This document shows, one piece after another, positions 35,049-44,013 of a stretch of DNA of 64,000 bases (the stretch's first letter is position 1; the number at the start of each line of letters is the position of its first letter). This DNA is from Paenibacillus plantiphilus (GTDB lineage: Bacteria > Bacillota > Bacilli > Paenibacillales > Paenibacillaceae): the NCBI RefSeq assembly GCF_927798095.1, contig NZ_CAKMMF010000002.1, forward strand, positions 187,115 through 251,114, in the 5' to 3' direction. The notes beneath the pieces are model-generated. The model was not told the origin of the DNA. It did no database searches and saw only the letters and a list, made by a program, of their open reading frames with translations. Both the position numbers and the translations under genes were made by a program.

Positions 35049-35114
35049 TATACTTTATTGCACAAGCATCGCATGGCGCACAATAATGAAGGAACAGCGT
35101 GCATACGTTTGCAC
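35049..35114 (+). promoter_or_regulatory. Promoter and MalR/LacI-type operator of the regulator gene
   Basis: GTGCATACGTTTGCAC (35099-35114) is a 16-bp palindrome with one mismatch and a central ACGT, the pattern bound by LacI-family maltose regulators. A TATACT -10 candidate lies at 35049-35054. The operator is 27 bp before the start codon, so autoregulation by roadblock is likely. Confidence 0.72.
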
Positions 35115-35141
35115 CTGACTGTGTACACGGAGGGTATAGCT

Positions 35142-36167
35142 ATGGTTACAATAAAGGACATCGCGAAGATCGCCGGTGTCTCCCCATCAACCGTTTCCCG
35201 AGTTGTCTCTAATCATCCAAGAATTAGCCACGAAACGTCGCGCAAAGTAAAGGCGATTATGGAGCAGGAAGGCTATCACCCCAACATTATGGCGAAGAGC
35301 TTGGTTTCCAAGACGACGCAAACACTCGGTATATTATTGCCTCGTCCGGCTGAAGAGTTGTTTCAGAATGACTTTTTTGGCGAGCTGCTTCGCGGAATTG
35401 TAACGCAAGCAACAAGCGCCGGCTATGATACGCTAATTACGACTGTCACGAAGGATACGGACGAGCTCATGGCGATTTCGCGTTTAGTTCGGGGCCAGAG
35501 GGTTGACGGCATCCTGCTGCTGTCCTCAAGGACGAGCGATCCCGTTATCGGATTCCTGCAGGAGAACGAATTCCCGTTCGTGCTTATTGGAAGAAGCGAT
35601 GATTATCAGGATGTACTCTCAATAGACAACAACAATGTTCAAGCCGCGCAAGATGCTACCAATCATCTTATCTCACAGGGTCATACACGAATCGGATTTA
35701 TTAACGGACCTACGAATCTGGTCGTGTCCCAGGATCGGCTCGCCGGCTATCACAAAGCGCTTTGTGAAGCTAATATCGTTGCAAGGCCTGAGTGGGCGAT
35801 AGCCGTTGATATGATGCAGCAAAGCGGATTTCGCGCCATTTCCGGCTATATGAGCATGCCGGATCGTCCGAGCGCGCTGGTCGTATTTGACGATGCGATT
35901 GCTTTCGGTGTGCTTCGCGGATTAACAGAGCTGGGCTACAGCGTCCCTGAAGACATCAGCTTGGTCAGCTTCAACAACATTCCTCTGTCTGGGGTGGCAT
36001 CGACGCCAATCAGTTCCGTGGATATCGGAATCTACCATCTTGGCTATACAGCTAGCCAGTTTCTGCTCCGTTCCGCGCAAGGCAAGCCATTGCCAGAGGA
36101 TCAGATTATTATTCCGCACCGTCTCATCGTGCGCAAATCATCGATCAATCAAATTTCATCGGAGTAG
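35142..36167 (+). CDS. LacI-family transcriptional regulator (MalR-like)
   Basis: A 341-residue regulator. The N-terminal HTH reads TIKDIAKIAGVSPSTVSRVV, with hinge HPNIMAKSLVSKTTQTLG, followed by a periplasmic-binding-type sugar domain (GILLPRPAEELFQNDFF ... DRPSALVVFDDAIAFG). ATG 35142 has GGAGGG 7 nt upstream; codons before it carry no signal. The adjacent GH13 enzyme and the operator sequence point to maltodextrin control. No malEFG-type transporter is present in the window, so other targets would lie elsewhere. Confidence 0.92.
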   Translation: MVTIKDIAKIAGVSPSTVSRVVSNHPRISHETSRKVKAIMEQEGYHPNIMAKSLVSKTTQTLGILLPRPAEELFQNDFFGELLRGIVTQATSAGYDTLITTVTKDTDELMAISRLVRGQRVDGILLLSSRTSDPVIGFLQENEFPFVLIGRSDDYQDVLSIDNNNVQAAQDATNHLISQGHTRIGFINGPTNLVVSQDRLAGYHKALCEANIVARPEWAIAVDMMQQSGFRAISGYMSMPDRPSALVVFDDAIAFGVLRGLTELGYSVPEDISLVSFNNIPLSGVASTPISSVDIGIYHLGYTASQFLLRSAQGKPLPEDQIIIPHRLIVRKSSINQISSE

Positions 36168-36761
36168 TGAACCAGACTCGTCCTATTGCTTATCCGGGTA
36201 TTACAGAGCTGCTCTCCGCGCTTGGGCAGCCGTACTGCTCAAACAAAGGCTAGCAGTCGCTTGCATCTCGAATATCCAGTGCGCCGCCTCATTCCACTTT
36301 TCCGTGCTGTAACGCGGTTTTTCCGCCTTATGGAGATAGCCAAAGCGGATTCTGCGATGCCTTGCCATCTGTAAGAGGGTTTCTCAGCGTTACAGCGCAG
36401 ATATGTACGATTGATAGCAGATATAGGTGGAGTTTGCATGTGCGCGAATTAATCAGATACGGGGAGATTTGCAGCTTAATATCTTATCCATCGGGTTTTC
36501 TCTATATTGCATTGCCGAATTACCCGTGTCAGGAGACCTAAGCTGCAACCATGCCTTTATTTCTTGAGATTGAGCGAAGAAAAAGCTTTCGAGGGAAGTG
36601 ATGGGATTGATATATTTTTACAATAGATAATCAGCAATGGTTGATAATAGTAAAACAACTTTATAATCGGCAACCGGTTGAATTGCAAGCTAGGTTGGTT
36701 GGTTGGTTGGTTGGTTTTTCGAGCGGATTTGAATGAAGCGTGCTTGAGCCTGCTAACCTAA
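36168..36761. other. Gene-free stretch with an orphan promoter-operator
   Basis: No gene was found in these 594 bp between the LacI gene and nagZ, whose stops converge. Near the right end, TTGATA (36641-36646) and TATAAT (36662-36667, spacer 15) are followed at once by the perfect palindrome CAACCGGTTG (36671-36680), a LacI-type operator core. Then comes a TTGG microsatellite (about 36693-36715). The promoter points into the 3' end of nagZ and has no gene of its own. Confidence 0.6.
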
Positions 36762-38069
36762 CTATTGGCCCGCCGCAGCAGCTGGCGCAAGCCCCATAGC
36801 AGCAAGCCTCTTGCCAATCTCTTCATTCAGCGCAGCAAGCTTCTGGTCGGGGTACTCAATAGGCGTCTCGTCACTCAGCTTATATTTGTTCTTCAGCTCC
36901 AGAATTCTGCTGACGCTCTCATCAATGCGTTGCTCTGTTAGTTCTCCACTCTGAATACTTTGTTTCAGCGCATCCAATACCTTGGTCACATTCTCATACT
37001 CATGCGCGACCATCACAAGATCACCGCCAGCCTTGATCGTCAGAACAGCTGCTTCTCCCATTCCGTACTGCTTGGAGATAGCGCCCATCGTCATATCATC
37101 GCTCACAACTACACCCTTGAAGCCTAATGCTCCTCTTAACTGCTCTGTAATCAGCACTTTCGAAAGTGAAGCTGGCAGCTCAGGGTCAAGCTCAGGCAGC
37201 AGCAAATGCCCGACCATCACAACATCGACGTCTTGACGAATCGCCTCTACGAATGGGAGCCATTCCATCGCCTGCAGCGCCTTCAAGTCCTTCCCAATGA
37301 CGGGAAGGTCCAGATGGGAATCTACCGCTGTATCTCCATGGCCTGGAAAATGCTTCACGACCGGGATAACCCCTTCCTCTCGAATCCCCTTCAAAGCGCT
37401 CATCCCCATCCGCGTCACAAGCTCTGCAGTCGTTCCGAAGGATCGACTTCCGATGACAGGATTATCGGGATTGCTATGAATGTCGAGTACAGGGGCAAAG
37501 TCCATATTCATACCCATAAGTCTGCACATCTCTCCCAAGCTGCTCCCGACCCACGCCGCGAATTCAGCATCATTGGTTTTGCCAATTGCGCGAGCTGTAG
37601 GCAGCGCATGAACTCCCGGCAGACGGCTTACTCGCCCTCCTTCCTGATCAACAGAGAAGAACAGCGGCGGCGCTTGTCCACTCGTTCTATTCCATGCTTT
37701 GAGCTGGTTGACCAGGTCTGCGACATCCTTAGGCTTGGCAGATAAATTGTTTTTGAAAAAAATAATTCCGCCCACATACTGACTAAGAAGCATTTCCTTC
37801 ATCTCTACTGTAGGCGCATCCCCCTTCACCCCCGCGATAATGAGCTGGCCCAGCTTCTCCTCCAGCGTCATACCATCCAGCTGGCTCGGCGCTTCCTCTT
37901 CCGGGTCGCTGCCTGTTGCTGGCGGAGAATGGGCCGATGTCTCTTCTGGCTGGGCGGTTTCTTCAGGAGCCTTCACAGGCGGAGCAGCAGGGGACTCCTT
38001 CGAGCACCCCGCCGCAAAGCAGACGATGAACAGCGCCACTAGCATAATACTCGACCATCGCAATTGCAT
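36762..38069 (-). CDS. nagZ: Beta-N-acetylhexosaminidase NagZ-type lipoprotein (GH3)
   Basis: A 435-residue lipoprotein. The signal segment LVALFIVCFAAGC gives a lipobox with Cys22, then a Pro/Ala/Glu-rich linker (about 23-65). The GH3 barrel shows the NagZ signature KHFPGHGDTAVDSHLDLP, which carries the His/Asp acid-base dyad, and the nucleophile Asp in VVSDDMTMGAI. It removes GlcNAc from muropeptides outside the membrane during wall recycling. Length fits Bacillota NagZ without the C-terminal extension. GAGAGG lies about 10 nt before the ATG. It follows the CDF exporter gene by 64 bp on the same strand, but is functionally unrelated. Confidence 0.94.
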   Translation of the reverse strand: MQLRWSSIMLVALFIVCFAAGCSKESPAAPPVKAPEETAQPEETSAHSPPATGSDPEEEAPSQLDGMTLEEKLGQLIIAGVKGDAPTVEMKEMLLSQYVGGIIFFKNNLSAKPKDVADLVNQLKAWNRTSGQAPPLFFSVDQEGGRVSRLPGVHALPTARAIGKTNDAEFAAWVGSSLGEMCRLMGMNMDFAPVLDIHSNPDNPVIGSRSFGTTAELVTRMGMSALKGIREEGVIPVVKHFPGHGDTAVDSHLDLPVIGKDLKALQAMEWLPFVEAIRQDVDVVMVGHLLLPELDPELPASLSKVLITEQLRGALGFKGVVVSDDMTMGAISKQYGMGEAAVLTIKAGGDLVMVAHEYENVTKVLDALKQSIQSGELTEQRIDESVSRILELKNKYKLSDETPIEYPDQKLAALNEEIGKRLAAMGLAPAAAAGQ

Positions 38070-38133
38070 GCTGCATTATCCTCTCACACGTTGTAGCAAT
38101 TATAATCGCACCGGCATAGTATCCATCATGCTC

Positions 38134-39093
38134 TTACACGCGCAGCTCCGAATGTTGAATCCTCGACGTCTCGATCTGAATGGTGACATGATCCATATGG
38201 AACAGCTTCTTAAGCTGGTGTATCGCTTCCTGTAAAATCACGCCCTGATCGCTCTCATCCTCAACGAGCAAATGGCAGGTCAAGGAATCCAAACCGGATG
38301 TAATTGTCCATATGTGCAGGTCATGCACATTTTTGACACCTGCGATATTCTCCAGCACACGCTTTACTTCCTCAGGGTTAACGGCGGGCGGAGCGCCTTC
38401 CATCAGAATGTGGAAGGTGTGCTTAATGACCCCCCATGCGCCCCTCAGAATTAACAGCGCCACGATCACACTAATAATAGGATCGGCAATATACCAGCCA
38501 AATATGAGCATGACCAATCCAGCCAGGATCGCTCCGAGCGAGCCAAGCGCATCCCCGATAATGTGCAAGTATGCACTGCGCAGATTAATGTTGTTTTTAA
38601 CATCCCCTTTTCTCATTAACGACCAGGCGCTCACTACATTTGCAGCAAGTCCGATCGACGCGATGAGCATCATCGAACCGCTCGCTACGGTCGGCGGAGC
38701 GAACAACCGCCCATAGGCTTCCCATATAATAAAGCCAGCAATAACGAACAATGTTGCCCCGTTGAACAGCGCAGCCAAAATCTCAAACCTGTAGTAGCCG
38801 TATGTTTTGCGGGGAGAGGCTGCTTTTGCAGCGAATGCTATCGCAATTAGGCTTAGGAGAAGGGCGCTGGCATCACTTAGCATATGACCCGAATCAGACA
38901 GCAGCGCAAGGCTGTTCGTTATCAAACCTCCAAAAAACTCAAGCAGCATGATGCCCGCAGTAATAATTAAAGCGATCAAAAGCCCTTTCTTATTCCCCTC
39001 TCTTGTATGACCATGATGATGATCGTGATCATTATGGCCGTGACTATGACTGTGGCCGTGGTGATCATGGTTATGACCGTGATGGTGGTGCAT
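38134..39093 (-). CDS. Cation diffusion facilitator, zinc/cobalt exporter (CzcD-like)
   Basis: A 319-residue CDF protein with a His-rich metal-binding N-terminus (about 18 His in the first 33 residues), six membrane helices and a cytoplasmic ferredoxin-like domain (VKNVHDLHIWTITSGLDSLTCHL). Transport-site residues are in SLALLSDSGHMLSDA (helix 2, D-H/S type) and HIIGDALGSLGA (helix 5, HxxxD), the zinc type. It exports divalent metal in exchange for protons. A palindrome of the ArsR/SmtB type sits in its promoter. Confidence 0.95.
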   Translation of the reverse strand: MHHHHGHNHDHHGHSHSHGHNDHDHHHGHTREGNKKGLLIALIITAGIMLLEFFGGLITNSLALLSDSGHMLSDASALLLSLIAIAFAAKAASPRKTYGYYRFEILAALFNGATLFVIAGFIIWEAYGRLFAPPTVASGSMMLIASIGLAANVVSAWSLMRKGDVKNNINLRSAYLHIIGDALGSLGAILAGLVMLIFGWYIADPIISVIVALLILRGAWGVIKHTFHILMEGAPPAVNPEEVKRVLENIAGVKNVHDLHIWTITSGLDSLTCHLLVEDESDQGVILQEAIHQLKKLFHMDHVTIQIETSRIQHSELRV

Positions 39094-39178
39094 ATATACC
39101 CTCTCCCTTTAAGTTAAATCTGTTCCTCTGGCAATAGACAAATCAGCATTTCTCGTGGGGCTTCAATCGATACCCAAC

Positions 39179-39233
39179 AACATATGAGTAATTGTTCATA
39201 TGTTTATTTTATGCTAAAGTGAAAATTTGTCAA
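39179..39233 (-). promoter_or_regulatory. Promoter and ArsR/SmtB-type operator of the CDF exporter
   Basis: On the minus strand -35 TTGACA (39228-39233), a 16-nt spacer and -10 TAAAAT (39206-39211) are followed directly by AACATATGA-N8-TCATATGTT (39179-39204), a perfect 9-bp inverted repeat. The core ATATGA...TCATAT matches CzrA/SmtB-family zinc repressor operators. No ArsR-type gene is present in the window. Confidence 0.85.
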
Positions 39234-39351
39234 GCGCTCGATCAATAAAGGGGCAGTTATCCCTGCGGCGGCGGCTGCACGGAGAAAACCCTCCTCTATA
39301 GAGACCGAAGGGCGGCCTCTCATAAAGAAGGGTTGTTGGTGCTTTTATAAG

Positions 39352-40176
39352 CTATATCGTCCATAGGCTCCAATCATTGCGGCGTTTGCCAATGGCATCA
39401 ATCCAGCGGAATGTGATGTCGAACAGATGGTCCCGCTCGGCCTTGGAGGAGAAAGTATGATCCGCTTGCATAATAACTTCTTTATCGCAGTTGCCTTCCT
39501 TCCGCAGCCAGAACATTTTCTGATATAAAAAGCAATAGTCCACAGGGATGACCGTATCCGCCGTACCATGCACAATCAGCACATCGCCATTGTAACCCCG
39601 TAGCTCTGTCAGCGGCTGAAACTGCGCCAGCGAATCCGTGAACTGCTTCGTCAGCTCATAGTGCATATAATCGCTTTTGCCGGTCCGCTCGATCTCCTCT
39701 ATTGCTTTGACGCCAATAATATTGCGAATATCCATGAAAGGATGGGCCACAGGCGACCACAGCACCAGCGACTTCACACGACTGTCCCGCGATGCCGTCA
39801 GCACGGCTACTGCCCCGCCAAGACTGTGCCCCACCAGAATAATTCGTTCGAGATCAACCAGATCAAGACCAGCCGCATAATCAAGCACCGTTCTTGTCTG
39901 CTCAATGAGAGCATCCAAGCCGCCGCTGCCATAATCACCCGTACTCTCACCGCAGCCGCCGTAATCGAAACGGAGCACCAAATAACCTCTCTTCGTCAAT
40001 CGGTCGGCAGCCTCGACAAACAGCCTGTCAGTGCCCATTCGATTGCCGATAAAACCGTGGCATATAATAATAAGCGGGTATTTGTCCGCTCTCTGTTCAT
40101 CGCTATTAAGTGGGGGGTATTGCAATACACCGGACAATTCCAATTGCCCGCTTTTTATAGTAATGGGATGATTCAT
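39352..40176 (-). CDS. Alpha/beta hydrolase
   Basis: A 274-residue cytoplasmic hydrolase. The oxyanion region is IICHGFIGNRMGTDR, the nucleophile elbow GHSLGG, the acid probably the Asp in VIHGTADTVIPV, and His in QADHTFSSKAERD. It resembles serine aminopeptidase/feruloyl-esterase-like hydrolases of unknown substrate. ATG 40176 is chosen; a GTG two codons earlier is equally possible, with AGGCGG upstream of both. Single gene. Confidence 0.88.
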   Translation of the reverse strand: MNHPITIKSGQLELSGVLQYPPLNSDEQRADKYPLIIICHGFIGNRMGTDRLFVEAADRLTKRGYLVLRFDYGGCGESTGDYGSGGLDALIEQTRTVLDYAAGLDLVDLERIILVGHSLGGAVAVLTASRDSRVKSLVLWSPVAHPFMDIRNIIGVKAIEEIERTGKSDYMHYELTKQFTDSLAQFQPLTELRGYNGDVLIVHGTADTVIPVDYCFLYQKMFWLRKEGNCDKEVIMQADHTFSSKAERDHLFDITFRWIDAIGKRRNDWSLWTI

Positions 40177-40273
40177 CGTCACGGCACCGCCTTATTCCTA
40201 TTAATCCTACCTATTTGCTTGGAATTAAGAATACCATGAACAATTCCCCTCGTCAACCGTAATTTCACACATT

Positions 40274-40750
40274 TTAATTCAGTGCCGCAATCGCCGCCGC
40301 TATCTTAACTCCATACTTAGTTTGTTCTATCTCCGCAGGTATTGGCGGGCCTGTAGAAATCGCGTCATTGTAGTATAGAACTAAATAACTGCCCTCTTGA
40401 AGCACAGTAGGTGGATAAGAACTGAGAAATAACTGCCTCTGCTGAAACTTATCATGCCCCAACTCCCGCTTCTCTATCGTACCGAAATCATAGATATACA
40501 GTTGATTCGTATCATCAAGCTTGTATTTTTGCGGCTGAACGCCTTCCAATTCTCTATCCGCGGCCGTTCCCAATTCCACAAATGCAACCCCTTCATGCTT
40601 CAAAGCCTCTGCAATGGATTGCGGCGGAGCCCCATCCGAGCAGGCTGACAGCAGCAGCAATCCGAGCAACGCTATCGCTCCAATGAACCGCTTCATTACT
40701 ATCCAAGCCACAGCCTTCTTCAATGTTACTCGTTCGATGAACCTCTCCAT
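40274..40750 (-). CDS. Putative lipoprotein of unknown function
   Basis: A small exported protein. The segment MKRFIGAIALLGLLLLSAC is a clean lipoprotein signal with the lipid-modified Cys in LLSAC. The mature part, about 120 residues, is mixed alpha/beta with YKLDDTNQLYIYDFGT. Two starts are possible: ATG 40750 with GGGGGAA upstream, which gives a long 18-residue basic lead, or ATG 40696, which gives a textbook signal but a weak GGA site. It lies 61 bp after alkD on the same strand. No family recognised. Confidence 0.68.
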   Translation of the reverse strand: MERFIERVTLKKAVAWIVMKRFIGAIALLGLLLLSACSDGAPPQSIAEALKHEGVAFVELGTAADRELEGVQPQKYKLDDTNQLYIYDFGTIEKRELGHDKFQQRQLFLSSYPPTVLQEGSYLVLYYNDAISTGPPIPAEIEQTKYGVKIAAAIAALN

Positions 40751-40811
40751 TGTTATTCCCCCATGAAACTCATTTTTTAAATTCTTTCCATCCGAAAGCA
40801 TGCCGAGAAGC

Positions 40812-41489
40812 TTATGCGCCGATCCGCTTTAATGCTTCACGGACACTAAGCGTGGATAACGGAGTTTCCTTAACGAACGCACGCACCGACTGTTCATCTG
40901 TCTTCGCATACTCCCGCAGCGCCCAGCCGATTGCCTTGCGGATGAAGAAATCCTCCTCGTCTGCGCATTGACGGATGAACGCAAACAGCAGCTCTTTATC
41001 CGTCTTTTCCTTGTAGCCCAATTGGAATAGAATCGCGCTGCGGCGCAGCCAAAGATTGTCGGATTCTATCCATTTGCCCGCATACGCCGGAATAAGCTCG
41101 GGATAACGCGCGAACAAGGAGCCCACAAGCCTGCCGGCAATAATATCAACCGTATCCCACCATGACGAGGTAATAATCATCATCTCCAGCAGCCCGATCC
41201 ATGCTGCATCCAGCCCTTTCAAGCGCTTATCCAGCAGCATTATAGCCGTGTACTGGTATTCCCGCTCCGGGAGCTTCCACAGTGCTCGGATAACAGCTTC
41301 CAGCTCTTCTAACGCCGGCGTTCCCTTCTCCTTCAGAAACTGCCTTGTCAGCGCGACCCGCTCCGGTGATTTGATACCTAGAAAAGGGAACTGATCCCGC
41401 ATATAAGCAGCCATCGCAGCTGCTTTCTCTTTATTCGAATGACTGCGCAGCCACAGCTCCAGCTCCAGTTCATACGGCGCTTGTCCCAT
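40812..41489 (-). CDS. DNA alkylation repair protein, AlkD-like
   Basis: A 225-residue HEAT-like repeat glycosylase of the AlkD family, removing bulky N3- and N7-alkylpurines without base flipping. Typical blocks are FPFLGIKSPERVALTRQFLKE at the N-terminus and WWDTVDIIAGRLVGS with the catalytic-site Trp/Asp, then WLRRSAILFQL and FFIRKAIGWALREYAKT. GGGGAGG lies 7 nt before ATG 41489. It heads a possible two-gene transcript with the lipoprotein gene. Confidence 0.93.
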   Translation of the reverse strand: MGQAPYELELELWLRSHSNKEKAAAMAAYMRDQFPFLGIKSPERVALTRQFLKEKGTPALEELEAVIRALWKLPEREYQYTAIMLLDKRLKGLDAAWIGLLEMMIITSSWWDTVDIIAGRLVGSLFARYPELIPAYAGKWIESDNLWLRRSAILFQLGYKEKTDKELLFAFIRQCADEEDFFIRKAIGWALREYAKTDEQSVRAFVKETPLSTLSVREALKRIGA

Positions 41490-41719
41490 TCCATATTCCT
41501 CCCCTTCTGTCAGCTCAGTTCAGCTCTTCTCAGCATAACAGTCCATTGTCCACATGCACAACGCATATCGTTTATCCACACACCATCCTTATCAACCACT
41601 ATATACCAGTTTAAGAAAAAAACGAAAAGATGAAATCAAGAGGATGCCCCAATAGGGAAGCCCAAGCGACCGAGTGGATCAATCAATTCCAGCACATGCG
41701 CAAAAACGATACAGACCAT

Positions 41720-41752
41720 AAAAAAAGGCCAACCAGCAATCACTGGCTAACC
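41720..41752 (-). terminator. Intrinsic terminator of the nirBD-hemD-cobA operon
   Basis: On the minus strand GGTTAGCCAG and CTGGTTGGCC pair through a 10-bp stem, with G-U pairs only in that orientation, around TGATTG, followed by seven T residues. A second long imperfect inverted repeat (CGAAGAACCTTCA near 41761 with TGAAGGTTCCTTCG near 41795) lies between it and the cobA stop. The remainder of 41490-41854 shows nothing else. Confidence 0.88.
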
Positions 41753-41854
41753 TGATCATACGAAGAACCTTCAGCATCACTGTCAAAGTGGAGATGAAGG
41801 TTCCTTCGCAACTCCATATTACGTGCAATCCGACTTCAAACCATCTCTATCTCA

Positions 41855-42613
41855 CTATGCGATAACAGCTTCGATCTTGCGCCATTGCAGCCGCTCCCGC
41901 ATAGCGACCACAGGGCCAATTACAATAGCAACAGGACTAGACAGCTCCGATACCTGCGGATTAGCCACAATATTGCCGAGCGTGCCGACCACCGTCTGCT
42001 GCTCCTCGCGTGTCCCGCTTTGAACAAGCGCAATCGGCGTATCTGCCGCTTTGCCATTCATTAGCAGTTGATCAACAATGACTGGCAGCTGCTGCAAGCC
42101 CATCAGCACGACCAGCGTCTCAGCGCCGGCGGCCCATGCCCAATCGACACAAGCAGTATCCTTGCCTACACATTCATGCCCGGTAATGACCGTGAAGGAT
42201 GCCGCCAAAGTACGATGTGTAACAGGAATGCCTGCATAAGCAGGCGCGGCGATACAAGACGAAATGCCTGGCACAAGCTCAAATTCGATTCCCCGGTCCG
42301 CCAAATAAGCAGCCTCTTCGCCGCCCCGTCCGAATACGAACGGATCTCCGCCCTTGAGCCTCGTCACCGTAAGGCCGCGCATCGCGCGATCTGCGATCAA
42401 GGCGTTAATATCCTCCTGCTTCATCGTATGATGGCCTGATGCTTTGCCTGCATACAATAGCTCTGCATGGGATTGCGCTTCCTTCACAAGCTCCTTGGAT
42501 ACGAGCCGATCATAAATGATGACGTCCGCAAGCCGGATCGTTTCCAATCCGCGCAGCGTTATCAGCTTCGGGTCCCCCGGTCCAGCGCCGGTCAAATACA
42601 CTTTACCGTACAT
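41855..42613 (-). CDS. cobA: Uroporphyrinogen-III C-methyltransferase
   Basis: A 252-residue SUMT enzyme making precorrin-2 from uroporphyrinogen III with two SAM molecules, the first step toward sirohaem. Hallmarks are LTGAGPGDPKLITLRG at the N-terminus, RLKGGDPFVFGRGGEEA, and VPGISSCIAAPAYAGIPVTHR. ATG 42613 has AAGGAG 11 nt upstream; the longer frame to 42706 lacks homology and signals. It is the last gene of the nirB-nirD-hemD-cobA operon, supplying sirohaem to NirB. The later oxidation/ferrochelation enzyme is not in the window. Confidence 0.96.
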   Translation of the reverse strand: MYGKVYLTGAGPGDPKLITLRGLETIRLADVIIYDRLVSKELVKEAQSHAELLYAGKASGHHTMKQEDINALIADRAMRGLTVTRLKGGDPFVFGRGGEEAAYLADRGIEFELVPGISSCIAAPAYAGIPVTHRTLAASFTVITGHECVGKDTACVDWAWAAGAETLVVLMGLQQLPVIVDQLLMNGKAADTPIALVQSGTREEQQTVVGTLGNIVANPQVSELSSPVAIVIGPVVAMRERLQWRKIEAVIA

Positions 42614-42727
42614 ATATACCCACGCTCCTTGATCGCTAGTGTAGTTTGACTGCCGCCATGCAGCTCTGCAGCTCCGCAGTTCCCGATTGCGAGAGCACTT
42701 CTCCAATCGGATTACAGGTACAGAATG

Positions 42728-43561
42728 TTAGATCCCGTCGGGCTCGCTCTCATCAGAGCCGCCCCCGAAAAACTTGCTCATCGCAACGACCATGCTGCCC
42801 ATCCGCTCTTCCTCCGGGAACAGCACCCTTTCGACACCTTCCTCATAAACTGCTTCTGCCGTCACCTTGCCAACAGCAACAGCCAGCACGCGGCTTGCGA
42901 ATGCCTCGCGAACGCTGTCCAGCTTGCCCAGCTGCGCCGCGCAGCCCATTACGTATCTCACCTGAACCGTACTCGTCAGCGTTACCGCATCTACCTTGCC
43001 CGTTATGATCTCATCGATAAGCCGCTCTACAACATCGCCCTCAGGCGGAATATGACGATAGGGCAGCAATTCCTCGCACAATGCGCCCCTCTCGGCAAGC
43101 GCACCGGTCAGCCTTGGAGCGGGATCGCCATATAGCTGCAGCGCAATACGGCTTCCCTGCAAATCATAGCTCTCCAATGCACGAAGAAGCCCCCTTGTCG
43201 TACCATCGTCATCACGAACCTCCGGCGTCAGACCCAGCTTGCGCAGCACATTGACGGTCTTGTAGCCTCTGGCTCCAAGCTTCATCGATTGAAGCGCGCC
43301 ATGGAAGCTCTCTGCCAGATCCAGCTTCTCAGCGGTTTGCAGGAGCGCCTCGGTTCCTACACCCGTCGTAAGAATAAGCCACTCCGCCGGATTGTCTATT
43401 AACGCCCTCAATTGGCCTTCTATTAAACTGTCATCGAGAAAGACAGTCCCTTGTGCCGGCCTTAATACGGCCTCTCCCCCGAACTTTTGAAGCATGCGGC
43501 TCAAATCATCCGCTTTGCGCGGTCCGGTCACGGCAATAACCTTGCCTTCCAATCGACCCAT
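42728..43561 (-). CDS. hemD: Uroporphyrinogen-III synthase
   Basis: A 277-residue two-domain HemD protein that cyclises hydroxymethylbilane with D-ring inversion. Sequence is weakly conserved in this family, but the pattern GKVIAVTGPRKADDLSRML, WLILTTGVGTEALL, and the C-terminal DAVTLTSTVQVRYVM with AVAVGKVTAEAVYEEGV is characteristic. Placement between nirD and cobA gives local production of the sirohaem precursor; a haem-operon hemD probably exists elsewhere (inference). AAGGGGGG lies about 9 nt upstream of the ATG. Confidence 0.92.
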   Translation of the reverse strand: MGRLEGKVIAVTGPRKADDLSRMLQKFGGEAVLRPAQGTVFLDDSLIEGQLRALIDNPAEWLILTTGVGTEALLQTAEKLDLAESFHGALQSMKLGARGYKTVNVLRKLGLTPEVRDDDGTTRGLLRALESYDLQGSRIALQLYGDPAPRLTGALAERGALCEELLPYRHIPPEGDVVERLIDEIITGKVDAVTLTSTVQVRYVMGCAAQLGKLDSVREAFASRVLAVAVGKVTAEAVYEEGVERVLFPEEERMGSMVVAMSKFFGGGSDESEPDGI

Positions 43562-43651
43562 GCCCGGATCCCCCCTTGAAGTCCAATCTTCTATCTACCT
43601 ATTCCCGTTCCATACACCTTTATATCCGCACCCGATACAAGCTCTGTTAAA

Positions 43652-43984
43652 CTAGGATACCTTGGAATGCGCAGTATTGATCTGCAGCACCACATTGCCG
43701 CCCGCATCAACATGAACCGGATAAGTGGCGACACAGCCGTCATCGGGCGCCTGTACAATTCCATCCTGCAGGTCGATCTTCCAATCATGCAGCGGGCAAT
43801 ACACATGATGATCACATACAATGCCCTCCGACAGCTTGCCCTGCTTATGCGGACAGCTGTTCTCAACCGCTTTGACCTCCCCGTCCGACAGCTTGAACAG
43901 CGCAAGCTCCAGCTCGCCGTAACGGAAAACACGTCCGCGCCGTTCAGGAAACTCTGAAATATGTCCAACGATCACTTCATTCAT
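43652..43984 (-). CDS. nirD: Assimilatory nitrite reductase small subunit (Rieske-like)
   Basis: A 110-residue Rieske-fold subunit with both cluster motifs intact (CPHKQG and CPLHDWKIDL), so it probably binds a [2Fe-2S] cluster; some NirD proteins lack it. It partners NirB in NAD(P)H-dependent reduction of nitrite to ammonium in the cytoplasm. It lies 29 bp downstream of nirB. AGAGGGG precedes ATG by about 10 nt. Confidence 0.95.
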   Translation of the reverse strand: MNEVIVGHISEFPERRGRVFRYGELELALFKLSDGEVKAVENSCPHKQGKLSEGIVCDHHVYCPLHDWKIDLQDGIVQAPDDGCVATYPVHVDAGGNVVLQINTAHSKVS

Positions 43985-44013
43985 GCTCTTATGCCCCTCT
44001 CGTTCTTTCTCTA

